Shown here: one piece after another, positions 50,575 to 58,668 of the stretch
Numbering within the stretch: the first letter of the stretch is position 1
Layout: the number at the start of each line of letters is the position of its first letter
Assembly: GCA_002428965.1 (NCBI GenBank)
Contig: DIYI01000012.1
Location: 186,001 to 250,000, forward strand
Direction of reading: 5' to 3'
Origin: Jejuia sp. UBA6058
GTDB taxonomy: Bacteria > Bacteroidota > Bacteroidia > Flavobacteriales > Flavobacteriaceae
Length of the DNA stretch: 64,000 nt
Notes under the pieces: generated by a model
The model's input: only the letters and a program-made list of their open reading frames with translations
What the model was told of the DNA's origin: nothing
Databases searched by the model: none
Made by a program: the position numbers and the translations under genes

Positions 50575-50835
50575 ATGGCACATAAAAAAGGAGTCGGAAG
50601 TTCGAAAAACGGTAGAGAATCAGAATCGAAACGCTTAGGTGTTAAGATTTTTGGTGGTCAAGCAGCAGTTGCTGGAAACATTATCGTTAGACAAAGAGGA
50701 AACACGCATCACCCAGGTGAAAATGTGTATTCTTCTAAAGATCATACATTACACGCCAAAATTGATGGTATCGTAAAATTCACGAAGAAAAAAGACAACA
50801 AGTCTTATGTTTCTATAGTGCCTTTTGAGGCTTAA
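50575..50835 (+). CDS. rpmA: Ribosomal protein L27
   Basis: The 86-residue bL27 starts MAHKKGVGSSKNGRESESKR without an N-terminal cleavage leader, and contains GVKIFGGQAAVAGNIIVRQR and HHPGENVYSSKDHTLHAKID. Its N-terminus reaches the peptidyl-transferase centre. It lies in the usual rplU-rpmA operon and is closed by a terminator. Confidence 0.97.
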   Translation: MAHKKGVGSSKNGRESESKRLGVKIFGGQAAVAGNIIVRQRGNTHHPGENVYSSKDHTLHAKIDGIVKFTKKKDNKSYVSIVPFEA

Positions 50836-50857
50836 AACATAGTTTCTTTAAAACAAT

Positions 50858-50891
50858 AAAAGTCCTTTCTGTAACAGAAAGGACTTTTTTT
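50858..50891 (+). terminator. Terminator after rplU-rpmA
   Basis: aaaagtcctttct (50858-50870) pairs with agaaaggactttt (50876-50888) over a 5-nt loop, followed by more T residues. Confidence 0.9.
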
Positions 50892-51053
50892 ATGCATAAA
50901 CCTCAAATGTTTATTCAACTTTTATTAATTGTTAACTCAATTTAAAATCAGGCGAGTTTTCACCCCATATATAACGTAAGCTTAAAAATCAATTAAAGTG
51001 CTTCATAATGGTCTTTTGTTATTTCGTATGAATAACTAATCGACAATTTAATT

Positions 51054-53900
51054 ATGAAAAAGTACTACGTATTTTTATGCCTATCATTATTTTTTTCTTT
51101 ACTAGGATTTGCTCAAAGCGGCAATATTCAAGGTACTATAATAGACCAAGAAGGTCTTTCTGTTCCGTTTGCTAATGTGGTTATAGAATCTTTAAATAAA
51201 GGTGCTGTATCAGATGCAGATGGGAAATTTTTAATAGTTGATGTTCCAGCGGGAAGTCAAACTGTTAAGGTTATGTATTTAGGGTATTCCGATAAGGAAG
51301 AAGAAGTTACCGTTGAAGATGGTGCAACAGTATCTGTAATTATTACTTTGGAGTCTAAGTCTGTTGAACTTCAGGATGTTGTAATCAACGGCTACAATAG
51401 TGGTCAAGTAAAAGCCTTAAACGCTCAGAAAAACAAACAGAATATTACTAATGTAGTATCAACCGATCAAATTGGTAAATTTCCAGACGCCAATATAGGA
51501 GATGCTATGAAACGTATACCTGGTATTACCATGCAGGTAGACCAAGGTGAAGCACGTAATATTATCATTCGTGGTTTGGCACCACAGTTAAACTCTGTCA
51601 CTTTAAACGGAAGCAGAATTCCATCTGCTGAAGGCGATAATAGAAATATTCAAATGGACCTTATTCCTTCTGATATGATTCAGTTAATAGAAGTAAACAA
51701 AGCTGTAACTCCAGATATGGATGGCGATGCTCTTGGAGGTTCCGTAAATTTAGTCACTAGAACATCACCTAACGGATTTAGAGTAGCAGCTACAGCGGGT
51801 TCTGGTGTAAACTTTATCACAAATAGACGAATCGTTAACGGATCTTTCTTAATTGGAGATAGAACAAACGATGGTAAATTTGGTTATATGCTATCTGCTT
51901 CAATTAATGATACCGATTTTGGTTCAGATAATGTAGAAGCTGAATGGGTAAATGAGGCCGAAAGTCCTTTATCTGGTGAGGATATCGAAGTAAACCCTTT
52001 TGTTGAAGAATCTGACATCAGAACCTATTTAGTACAACGTGTTAGAAGAAGTTTCTCTGCTAATTTTGATTATGCCTTTAACCCAAACAATAAGTTGTAT
52101 TTAAAAACTATGTACAATTGGAGAGATGATAGAGAAAATCGCTATAGATTAAGATATCGCGCTATCGAACCAATTTTTGAAGATGGTACTGAAGACATCA
52201 CTGGTTTCCAAGGAGAAATTAGAAGACAAACAAAAGGCGGTCTTGATAACGACAGAAATAAGAATACACGTTTGGAAGATCAGCGTATGCAAAATTACAC
52301 ATTTGGTGGGGAACATTTAATTGGAAAAATTAAGTTCGATTGGATGGGATCTTATGCCAGTGCATCTGAGGAACGTTTAAACGAGCGTTATATTGAATAT
52401 GAATTGGAAGAAACTGCAGATGGTGATCCTATACCATTTAATGCAGATTTTTCAGACCCTGAATTTCCTGTAATTGTGCCAGCTAACCCAAGCGATGCTC
52501 TCTTAAGTAGATATGCTTTTAGAGAAATAACGGAAGAAAATCAGTTTACAGAAGAAAAAGACTGGAACTTCTTTGCTAATTTACAAATACCTTTAAGTCT
52601 TGTAAAAGAACAAGAAGGCTTCATTAAAGTTGGAGGTCGTTTAAGATTCAAGGAAAAAGATAGAAATAATGATTTCTTTGAGTTTTCACCTGAATCAAGC
52701 ATTTTCGATAATTTATCCCAACTACCTTTAGTAGATCAAACGGATGATGATTTTCTTGCTGGAAGTCAATACGTTGCTGGTGCTTATGTAGATCCTGAGT
52801 ATTTAGGAACTTTAGACTTACAAAACTCCAATTTATTTGAGAGTGAATTATTGGTAGATGAATTTTTATCAGGAAACTATCTGGTTAAGGAAGATGTTTA
52901 CGCTGGTTACGCTATGATTAATCAACAAGTTTCTGATAAATTATCAATTCTAGCTGGTGTTCGTATAGAAAATACAGAAATTGAAACTACTGGAAATTTA
53001 GTGGTTTTTGATGAGGATGGTGATTTTGATCCTGCTGCTTCAGGAGAAATTAAAGACGATAATTCATATGTTAACATTCTTCCTGGTGTTCATTTCAAGT
53101 ATAATGTAACTGATAATACGGTGTTGCGTTTTGCATGGACAAATACGTTAGCTAGACCAAACTATATTGATTTAGTGCCATTTAGAAATGTGGTTAGAGA
53201 AGACGAAGAAGTAAGTATTGGTAACCCCGAGTTGAGCGCTACAAAATCTATGAACTTCGACTTAATGGCAGAACATTACTTCAAAAGTGTTGGTTTGATT
53301 TCTGGTGGCGTATTTCATAAGAGTATTGAAGATTTTATTTATACATCTCAGTTTACAGATAGTGCTACTGGTTTTGACGCCTTCCAACCTCAAAATGGTG
53401 ATGATGCTTCCATAACAGGAGCAGAAGTGTCTTTCCAACGTCAGTTAGATTTTTTACCTGGTTTTGCTAAAAATTTCAGTGTTTTCTTAAACTATACTTT
53501 CTTAACATCAAGTGCAGATGGTATTAGAAATGAAGATGGAGATGAGCGTACCGATTTAGATTTACCTGGAACTGCACCAAATATGTTTAACGGTTCCATC
53601 TCCTATGGTGGTAAAAAATTAAATCTACGTTTATCTTTAAACTTCTCTGATTCATACATTGATGAAATTGGTGGAAATGCTTTTGAGGATAGATATTATG
53701 ATGAACAACTATTTTTAGATTTTAATGCCTCTTATGCCTTTAGCGATAATTTACGTTTATATGTAGATTTGAATAATATTACAGATCAACCATTACGTTA
53801 TTTCCAAGGTGTAAAAAATAGAACCATGCAAATGGAATACTACAGCCAAAGATTATCTGTTGGTTTAAAGTATGATTTATTCAAAAGAAAGAATCAATAA
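51054..53900 (+). CDS. TonB-dependent outer-membrane receptor
   Basis: The 948-residue protein has a signal peptide (LLGFAQ) and a CarboxypepD_reg domain (about 24-105: GNIQGTIIDQEGLSVPFANV). A plug follows (about 125-235: IGKFPDANIGDAMKRIPGI, IIIRGLAPQLNSVTLNGSRI, DALGGSVNLVTR), then a 22-strand barrel to the end. It belongs to the TIGR01782-like class. The phytase lipoprotein gene starts 4 bases after its stop, so phytate or another inositol phosphate is the likely ligand; that is inference from context. Confidence 0.92.
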   Translation: MKKYYVFLCLSLFFSLLGFAQSGNIQGTIIDQEGLSVPFANVVIESLNKGAVSDADGKFLIVDVPAGSQTVKVMYLGYSDKEEEVTVEDGATVSVIITLESKSVELQDVVINGYNSGQVKALNAQKNKQNITNVVSTDQIGKFPDANIGDAMKRIPGITMQVDQGEARNIIIRGLAPQLNSVTLNGSRIPSAEGDNRNIQMDLIPSDMIQLIEVNKAVTPDMDGDALGGSVNLVTRTSPNGFRVAATAGSGVNFITNRRIVNGSFLIGDRTNDGKFGYMLSASINDTDFGSDNVEAEWVNEAESPLSGEDIEVNPFVEESDIRTYLVQRVRRSFSANFDYAFNPNNKLYLKTMYNWRDDRENRYRLRYRAIEPIFEDGTEDITGFQGEIRRQTKGGLDNDRNKNTRLEDQRMQNYTFGGEHLIGKIKFDWMGSYASASEERLNERYIEYELEETADGDPIPFNADFSDPEFPVIVPANPSDALLSRYAFREITEENQFTEEKDWNFFANLQIPLSLVKEQEGFIKVGGRLRFKEKDRNNDFFEFSPESSIFDNLSQLPLVDQTDDDFLAGSQYVAGAYVDPEYLGTLDLQNSNLFESELLVDEFLSGNYLVKEDVYAGYAMINQQVSDKLSILAGVRIENTEIETTGNLVVFDEDGDFDPAASGEIKDDNSYVNILPGVHFKYNVTDNTVLRFAWTNTLARPNYIDLVPFRNVVREDEEVSIGNPELSATKSMNFDLMAEHYFKSVGLISGGVFHKSIEDFIYTSQFTDSATGFDAFQPQNGDDASITGAEVSFQRQLDFLPGFAKNFSVFLNYTFLTSSADGIRNEDGDERTDLDLPGTAPNMFNGSISYGGKKLNLRLSLNFSDSYIDEIGGNAFEDRYYDEQLFLDFNASYAFSDNLRLYVDLNNITDQPLRYFQGVKNRTMQMEYYSQRLSVGLKYDLFKRKNQ

Positions 53901-53903
53901 AAC

Positions 53904-54911
53904 ATGCAAAAGTATGTTATAATTATAGTTGGATTACTACTAGTATCGTGCGGGAAAAAGTTGCCTGTAATTGCACCTGATGTAATAACAGAAAAGACAT
54001 TGCATGATACTGATGATCCCGCTATATGGATAAACCCAAACGATGCTTCCCAGAGCATCGTTTTTGGTACAGATAAAAATACTGAAGGTGCTATTTATGC
54101 CTTTAATCTAAAGGGTGAAGTTTTAGAGGATAAAACCATTCGCGGTTTAAAACGCCCCAATAATGTAGATTTAGAATATGGTTTTAAGTTGAATGATTCT
54201 ACCGAAGTTGATGTGATTGCTTTTACGGAAAGAGAGCGCCAGCAAATTCGCTTATTTTCTGTTCCAGACATGAAACCCTTAGACAATGGTGGCTTTAAGG
54301 TTTTTGAAGATACCCACCTTTTGGAGTATAAATCTCCTATGGGAATTGCACTTTATAAATCTCCTTATACGGAGAAAGTTTATGCTATTGTTGGAAGAAA
54401 GTCAGGTCCGAAACATGGATATTTATATCAGTATGAATTGAAATCCGATAGCCTTGGTGTTAAAACTGAACTTGTAAAGCAATTTGGCGAGTTTAGTGGT
54501 AAAAAAGAAATTGAAGCTATTGCTGTAGATGATAAAAATGGCATTGTGTATTATTCTGATGAAGGCCATTGCATCCGAAAATATTACGCAGAACCTTCAA
54601 AAACCGTAGATGAGATTTATTGTTTTGGTGGCGAAAATTTTAAGGAAGATATTGAGGGAATAGCTATTGCAGATTATGGTGATGCATCCTATTTGATAGT
54701 TTCAAACCAGCAGGCGCACACCTTCAATATTTTTGATGCAAGTACCAATGCTTTTGTTAAGGAAATTAATTTAGGCACTATTGAAACCGATGGTTGTGAT
54801 GTTACCACAATTCCTTTAGGAGATATCTTTCCAAACGGACTATTTGTAAGTATGAATGATGAAAAGAACTTCTATTTTCATGATTTAGCAAAACTTGGAC
54901 TAAGAGAGTAA
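53904..54911 (+). CDS. Beta-propeller phytase lipoprotein
   Basis: The 335-residue protein has lipobox LVS-C at Cys16. The rest matches six-bladed BPP phytases: HDTDDPAIWINPNDASQSIV, GFKLNDSTEVDVIAFTER, YKSPMGIALYKSP, QFGEFSGKKEIEAIAVDD, DIEGIAIADYGD and ETDGCDVTTIPLG, with the acidic Ca-binding positions retained. The enzyme releases phosphate from phytate at the cell surface. It lies directly behind the TonB receptor, and together they form a phosphate-scavenging unit. A terminator follows. Confidence 0.92.
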   Translation: MQKYVIIIVGLLLVSCGKKLPVIAPDVITEKTLHDTDDPAIWINPNDASQSIVFGTDKNTEGAIYAFNLKGEVLEDKTIRGLKRPNNVDLEYGFKLNDSTEVDVIAFTERERQQIRLFSVPDMKPLDNGGFKVFEDTHLLEYKSPMGIALYKSPYTEKVYAIVGRKSGPKHGYLYQYELKSDSLGVKTELVKQFGEFSGKKEIEAIAVDDKNGIVYYSDEGHCIRKYYAEPSKTVDEIYCFGGENFKEDIEGIAIADYGDASYLIVSNQQAHTFNIFDASTNAFVKEINLGTIETDGCDVTTIPLGDIFPNGLFVSMNDEKNFYFHDLAKLGLRE

Positions 54912-54936
54912 ATACAATTTTTACATGTGTTACTTC

Positions 54937-54966
54937 ACCCTTTCTTCTAATTGGGAAGGGTTTTTT
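54937..54966 (+). terminator. Terminator after the receptor-phytase operon
   Basis: accctttc (54937-54944) pairs with ggaagggt (54954-54961), with one G-U pair, followed by TTTTTA. Confidence 0.7.
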
Positions 54967-55438
54967 ATTGTTTCAAAATATCCTTTATAATTTTTAAATG
55001 GTGATGTGTGTGCAATATTAAAAAACGAAGGGTTTGCTTTTTAGACAGTGTACCGAAAACAAAGTGTTTAAAATATTGTCTATCATTAACGGCATCCATT
55101 TTTTCTAAATAATCTTTAGCATCATTAAATTGTGCGACAAGGCTCTCTTTTAGAATAATTTCTGGAGGCAATACAATTTTTGGAGACTTCGCTTTACCCC
55201 TTGGAATATAATTCAATCCAAAAAGTACCATTCTTGAAAAATTAAAGTCACTATTATAATTATCAGGATTTGAATTCATCAAGGTTTTCATTACGCCATT
55301 CAACACCTTTAAAGCATGGTCTAGTTGCCAGCCTACTGATACTTTTGATACTTTAAAATTAGTTGTCTCAAACTTAGGAATGAAACTCTCAATTTCTGAT
55401 AATTGTAACTGTAATTTTTCAATATTTGGATTAGGCAT
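54965..55438 (-). CDS. DUF1569 (DinB-like) protein
   Basis: The 157-residue helical protein has the DinB-type metal His positions: WQLDHALKVLNGV and LHTHHHLKIIKDI. Family members are four-helix metal-binding proteins, some of them thiol transferases; the activity here is unknown. No signal peptide. It converges with the phytase gene. Confidence 0.82.
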   Translation of the reverse strand: MPNPNIEKLQLQLSEIESFIPKFETTNFKVSKVSVGWQLDHALKVLNGVMKTLMNSNPDNYNSDFNFSRMVLFGLNYIPRGKAKSPKIVLPPEIILKESLVAQFNDAKDYLEKMDAVNDRQYFKHFVFGTLSKKQTLRFLILHTHHHLKIIKDILKQ

Positions 55439-55527
55439 GTCTAAATGTAGTCATATAATTTGAAAATAATTTAGTAACTTTAAATTATCGCATTGACGAA
55501 TTAATTACTGTTTTACCCTTAAAATTA

Positions 55528-55806
55528 ATGCTTATGCTTCCCTTTAGATCAGAAATTAGAAACGCCCCAACACAACCTACAGTTAAAATATTTCTTGGAG
55601 ATGAGTCTTTAGATTCTAGGATAAAGAAACACTTAGAACATTTTGAAGAAGTAGAAACCGTTGAAATTAGAAAAAGTGTAGAACGTAATCGCGTGGGTGA
55701 GCATCTTACCGTTTTCTTTAAAGATGACGTGGATGTAGATAAGATGAAAAAGTCTATAGATTCTAGTTTGTGGTGGTATTTCGAGGAGGATTTGGTGGAC
55801 GAGTAG
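55528..55806 (+). CDS. Small conserved-looking protein of unknown function
   Basis: The 92-residue protein has an alternating strand-helix pattern (TVKIFLGDESLDSRIKKHLE, VETVEIRKSVERN, EHLTVFFKDDVDVDKMKKSI) like a small ferredoxin-fold domain, and ends SSLWWYFEEDLVDE. ATG 55534 is an alternative start that removes two residues. I do not recognise the family. A strong terminator follows directly. Confidence 0.75.
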   Translation: MLMLPFRSEIRNAPTQPTVKIFLGDESLDSRIKKHLEHFEEVETVEIRKSVERNRVGEHLTVFFKDDVDVDKMKKSIDSSLWWYFEEDLVDE

Positions 55807-55831
55807 AAATACACTCACGAAAGCAATATTG

Positions 55832-55872
55832 AAAAAGAGTTTGAGTTATGATTATGATTCAAACTCTTTTTT
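55832..55872 (+). terminator. Strong terminator just before the NlpC/P60-like gene
   Basis: aaaaagagtttga (55832-55844) pairs perfectly with tcaaactcttttt (55859-55871). The T-run runs into the presumed start of the next gene at 55873. Confidence 0.88.
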
Positions 55873-56655
55873 ATTAAATCAATACTGATCATATCGATTT
55901 TTAGTTTGTTTTTTAGTTGTATTGAAGCTAAAAAGGAGACTCATGTCGATAACGCTCTAGAAGTAGTTTCTTCGGAAAAAAAGCCAGCCCTAATTCACAG
56001 TATTGACAGTTTTAAACTTAGTATTAATTTTAAAAAAACAGGAAATTACTCAATTTTGAAGAACAACCTGCTTTCTAAAAGGACTATGTTTAAGTCTTTA
56101 TATAATTCCCATCCTAAAAAAGCGCTGGATAGTGCTTCTCATTTTATTTACGATCAACTAGTAAATCATATCGTACCGCATTGGTATGGCACAAAGTGGG
56201 ATTTTAATGGACACACTAATATTCCTAACGAGGGTGATATTGCTTGTGGCTATTTTGTGTCTACAACTTTAAAGCATTTAGGCTTTAATTTGAATCGTTA
56301 TAAGATGGCACAACAAGCGGGTTTAATTGAAGCTCAGGTTTTACAACCAAAAATAGAATTACAACAGTTTTCAAATTTGTCTTTTGAAGATTTAAAACAA
56401 AAACTAAACAAAATCTATGGTGATGGCATTTATTTTGTAGGATTGGATAATCACGTTGGTTATCTTTTAATAAAAGACAAAGAACTTTATTTTTTGCATT
56501 CTAGTTATTATGATGACAAAGTGATGATAGAATTAGCCGAAACTTCTCCATGTTTTAGCTCCAACTATTATGTATTTGCCGAAATAAATACCAATAAGGA
56601 TTTAATAAGGAAATGGATTTTAAACGAGCGCTTAGCAACTCCCAATTCTCAATGA
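55873..56655 (+). CDS. NlpC/P60-like lipoprotein hydrolase with non-standard start
   Basis: An in-frame TGA at 55855-55857 limits the gene on the left. From ATT 55873 the frame encodes IKSILIISIFSLFFSC, a complete lipoprotein signal with lipobox FFS-C, so initiation at ATT is the best reading; TTG 55906 would remove it. The 260-residue product has GDIACGYFVSTTLKHLGF (Cys125) and GLDNHVGYLLIKD (His194), the Cys-His arrangement of NlpC/P60 or CHAP hydrolases. It would act in the periplasm. It starts at the end of a terminator with no visible promoter. Its TGA overlaps the ATG of the next gene. Confidence 0.7.
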   Translation: MKSILIISIFSLFFSCIEAKKETHVDNALEVVSSEKKPALIHSIDSFKLSINFKKTGNYSILKNNLLSKRTMFKSLYNSHPKKALDSASHFIYDQLVNHIVPHWYGTKWDFNGHTNIPNEGDIACGYFVSTTLKHLGFNLNRYKMAQQAGLIEAQVLQPKIELQQFSNLSFEDLKQKLNKIYGDGIYFVGLDNHVGYLLIKDKELYFLHSSYYDDKVMIELAETSPCFSSNYYVFAEINTNKDLIRKWILNERLATPNSQ

Positions 56656-57422
56656 AGCAAATTATAGTTATAGGGTTATTGATGTTTTTTAATTTGGGTT
56701 TTAGTCAATCAAAACCTGAAGTCAAGACCATTCACGTTTTTGTGGCCTTGTGCGATAATACAAATCAAGGTATTGTTCCTGTACCAGCAAAATTAGGGAA
56801 TGGGCAAGACCCCAAGAACAATTTGTATTGGGGTGCCATGTATGGTATAAAAAGCTACTTTAAACGCAGTAATGATTGGATGTTGTTGTCTGTTACTAAA
56901 AACCCAAAGACACATGTTTTAGAGCGTGTTTTATTCCAGCATAAATTAAATAACACTTATTTATTAGCAGATGCCTACGACGGTAAATACATTAAGAATA
57001 CCACAATAGATTTTTTAGAGGCAACAACAGGTAGACATGAAGTTACAGTTGTGCATGGCAATAAAAGTTTGAAGTTTGGTGGAAGCTCAAATCTATTAGC
57101 TTATATCGGACATGATGGATTGATGGAGTTTGATGTAAAAGGCCAATTCAATCCAATAAATACCAACAAAAGGGATGCTATTATTTTAGCATGTGTAAGC
57201 AAAAATTATTTTAAACCTTATTTGGAAAAGACAAAAGCGAATCCTTTGGTATGGTCTACTGGGTTAATGTCTCCTGAAGCCTATACATTAAAATGGGCGC
57301 TTGATGGTTGGATTTTAAATGAAACCGAATTAGAGGTACGCGAACGTGCTGCAAAAGCCTATAACCATTATCAAAAATGTGGAATTAAGGGCGCAAAACG
57401 ACTTTTGGTTACGGGGTTTTAA
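56652..57422 (+). CDS. Exported caspase-like (clan CD) protein
   Basis: I chose ATG 56652 because it starts a signal peptide (IVIGLLMFFNLGFSQ) and overlaps the upstream TGA as ATGA. The 256-residue protein has NLLAYIGHDGLMEFD (His154 followed by D-G) and DAIILACVSKNYF (Cys181 after a hydrophobic strand), the spacing and surroundings of a clan CD His-Cys dyad as in caspases and C13 or C25 peptidases. This is my inference from motif order; no family is assigned. It is coupled to the NlpC/P60-like gene. Confidence 0.75.
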   Translation: MKQIIVIGLLMFFNLGFSQSKPEVKTIHVFVALCDNTNQGIVPVPAKLGNGQDPKNNLYWGAMYGIKSYFKRSNDWMLLSVTKNPKTHVLERVLFQHKLNNTYLLADAYDGKYIKNTTIDFLEATTGRHEVTVVHGNKSLKFGGSSNLLAYIGHDGLMEFDVKGQFNPINTNKRDAIILACVSKNYFKPYLEKTKANPLVWSTGLMSPEAYTLKWALDGWILNETELEVRERAAKAYNHYQKCGIKGAKRLLVTGF

Positions 57423-57427
57423 TTTCC

Positions 57428-57508
57428 GCGTTAGGGATTGAACGGTATGTTTGAAATCCCCGACGTAGGAGGGATTGAGTAGTGAAAGCCCGACCCTTGT
57501 GGTAACGC
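57428..57508 (+). repeat. Interspersed GCGTTA/TAACGC repeat, copy C
   Basis: It starts gcgttagggattgaac, contains gaaagcccgaccc and ends tggtaacgc. It lacks the inner ttttggc/gccaaaa stem of copies A and B, and has gggattgagtagtg in its place. It fills the gap between convergent genes. Confidence 0.8.
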
Positions 57509-57538
57509 CCAAAAAAAACAAAAGATTCTATACTCTTT

Positions 57539-58663
57539 TTAAAACGACCGCTCTTTACTGATTGAAGATTCCATTTTTCTTTTTAGCGAATTCATCTTCA
57601 GTTTTGAAATTATAGGGTTTATAATACCCAAACCAAAAAGTACACAACCCAAAAACATAAGATTTACTGGCGATTGAAACGTGGTATGAGCTGATAAAAC
57701 ACCTAAAATTAACAATACAGATATAGGAAGTGATAGGGCTAAAATGGAAAGCGCAAAGTTGCTATTAAAGGTTTTATTGCTTTGAATTCTTGATTTTTCT
57801 TTAAACTCCACTGCCGAAATATGTGCAAAAGGCCAAAAACTGCAGGCACTTAAAGAGAATGCAGTTACAATTAATATGTTAGTGCTAGCTGGCACATCTG
57901 CAATTATTAATACTGCCGAAATAATTAATAACACAAACGAGGCTCGAAGCATAAGCATAGAGAATATTCGGAAAAACTGCTTCTTTTTAAACTTTACCGC
58001 AAGACCAATAAATATTAGTACTAATGGCGTCATTATTGCGCTTAGGCGGGTTAGTGTAAGACTTAAAAAATTTGGTAGCGTATCTAAAGTAACTCCAAAA
58101 CCTACCAGAATTAATGCGAGAATTATAAAAATATTTACCGGTTCGTATAGTAAAGTTAAACCAAGTGATTTTAGTTTTGTTTTAAAGGACTCTTCTTTGA
58201 AATCCTCTTGTTTGTAGTGCCATTTAATAGCGACTAGGTATAACAGAAAAAGCACAAAGAATTTATTTCCCAAATCCGACATTGCCGCTTTAGCCAAAGC
58301 TTCTTCTCCTAAAAACTCTAAGATAAACGCAAAACATGATAAACCGGGTGCTAATGAAGGTATTAAAAGTCTGGCACTTCGTCCTGAAGGTGACTCTTTT
58401 TCTATACCTACAATGTAAAGCAAGAGTGGCGCCAAACTAAAAAGCATGAGATTTAGCCCCAAAGCAAAAGCTGGAAATAAAATAAGGTTACCTCCTATTT
58501 TTATTTTAAGAAGGGCAATAAAAATAGTAACAGGTAATACTATGGAGAGTATCAAGCTTTTTAGTCCGTTAGTTTCATCACCCGCTGAAATCTTCCTTTT
58601 CAGCAAATAACCAATCAGAATAAAAAGTATAAAAGAGATGGGTTTGTCCAGTGCCTCTCCCAT
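57539..58663 (-). CDS. Permease, AEC-like
   Basis: The 374-residue protein has about ten hydrophobic segments. Its layout (N-terminal FILFILIGYLLKRKISAGD, central hydrophilic stretch KWHYKQEDFKEESFKTK, then five more segments with AVKFKKKQFFRIF) resembles the auxin-efflux-carrier/malonate permease class, but conserved motifs are weak. Substrate unknown. It starts 5 bases downstream of the aminotransferase, so they are co-transcribed. Confidence 0.7.
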   Translation of the reverse strand: MGEALDKPISFILFILIGYLLKRKISAGDETNGLKSLILSIVLPVTIFIALLKIKIGGNLILFPAFALGLNLMLFSLAPLLLYIVGIEKESPSGRSARLLIPSLAPGLSCFAFILEFLGEEALAKAAMSDLGNKFFVLFLLYLVAIKWHYKQEDFKEESFKTKLKSLGLTLLYEPVNIFIILALILVGFGVTLDTLPNFLSLTLTRLSAIMTPLVLIFIGLAVKFKKKQFFRIFSMLMLRASFVLLIISAVLIIADVPASTNILIVTAFSLSACSFWPFAHISAVEFKEKSRIQSNKTFNSNFALSILALSLPISVLLILGVLSAHTTFQSPVNLMFLGCVLFGLGIINPIISKLKMNSLKRKMESSISKERSF

Positions 58664-58668
58664 CGCTT

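Noticed and set aside
56613..56651. Upstream ATG at 56613 for the caspase-like protein
   Set aside because: It lies inside the preceding gene and would put polar residues before the signal peptide; ATG 56652 with the ATGA overlap fits better.
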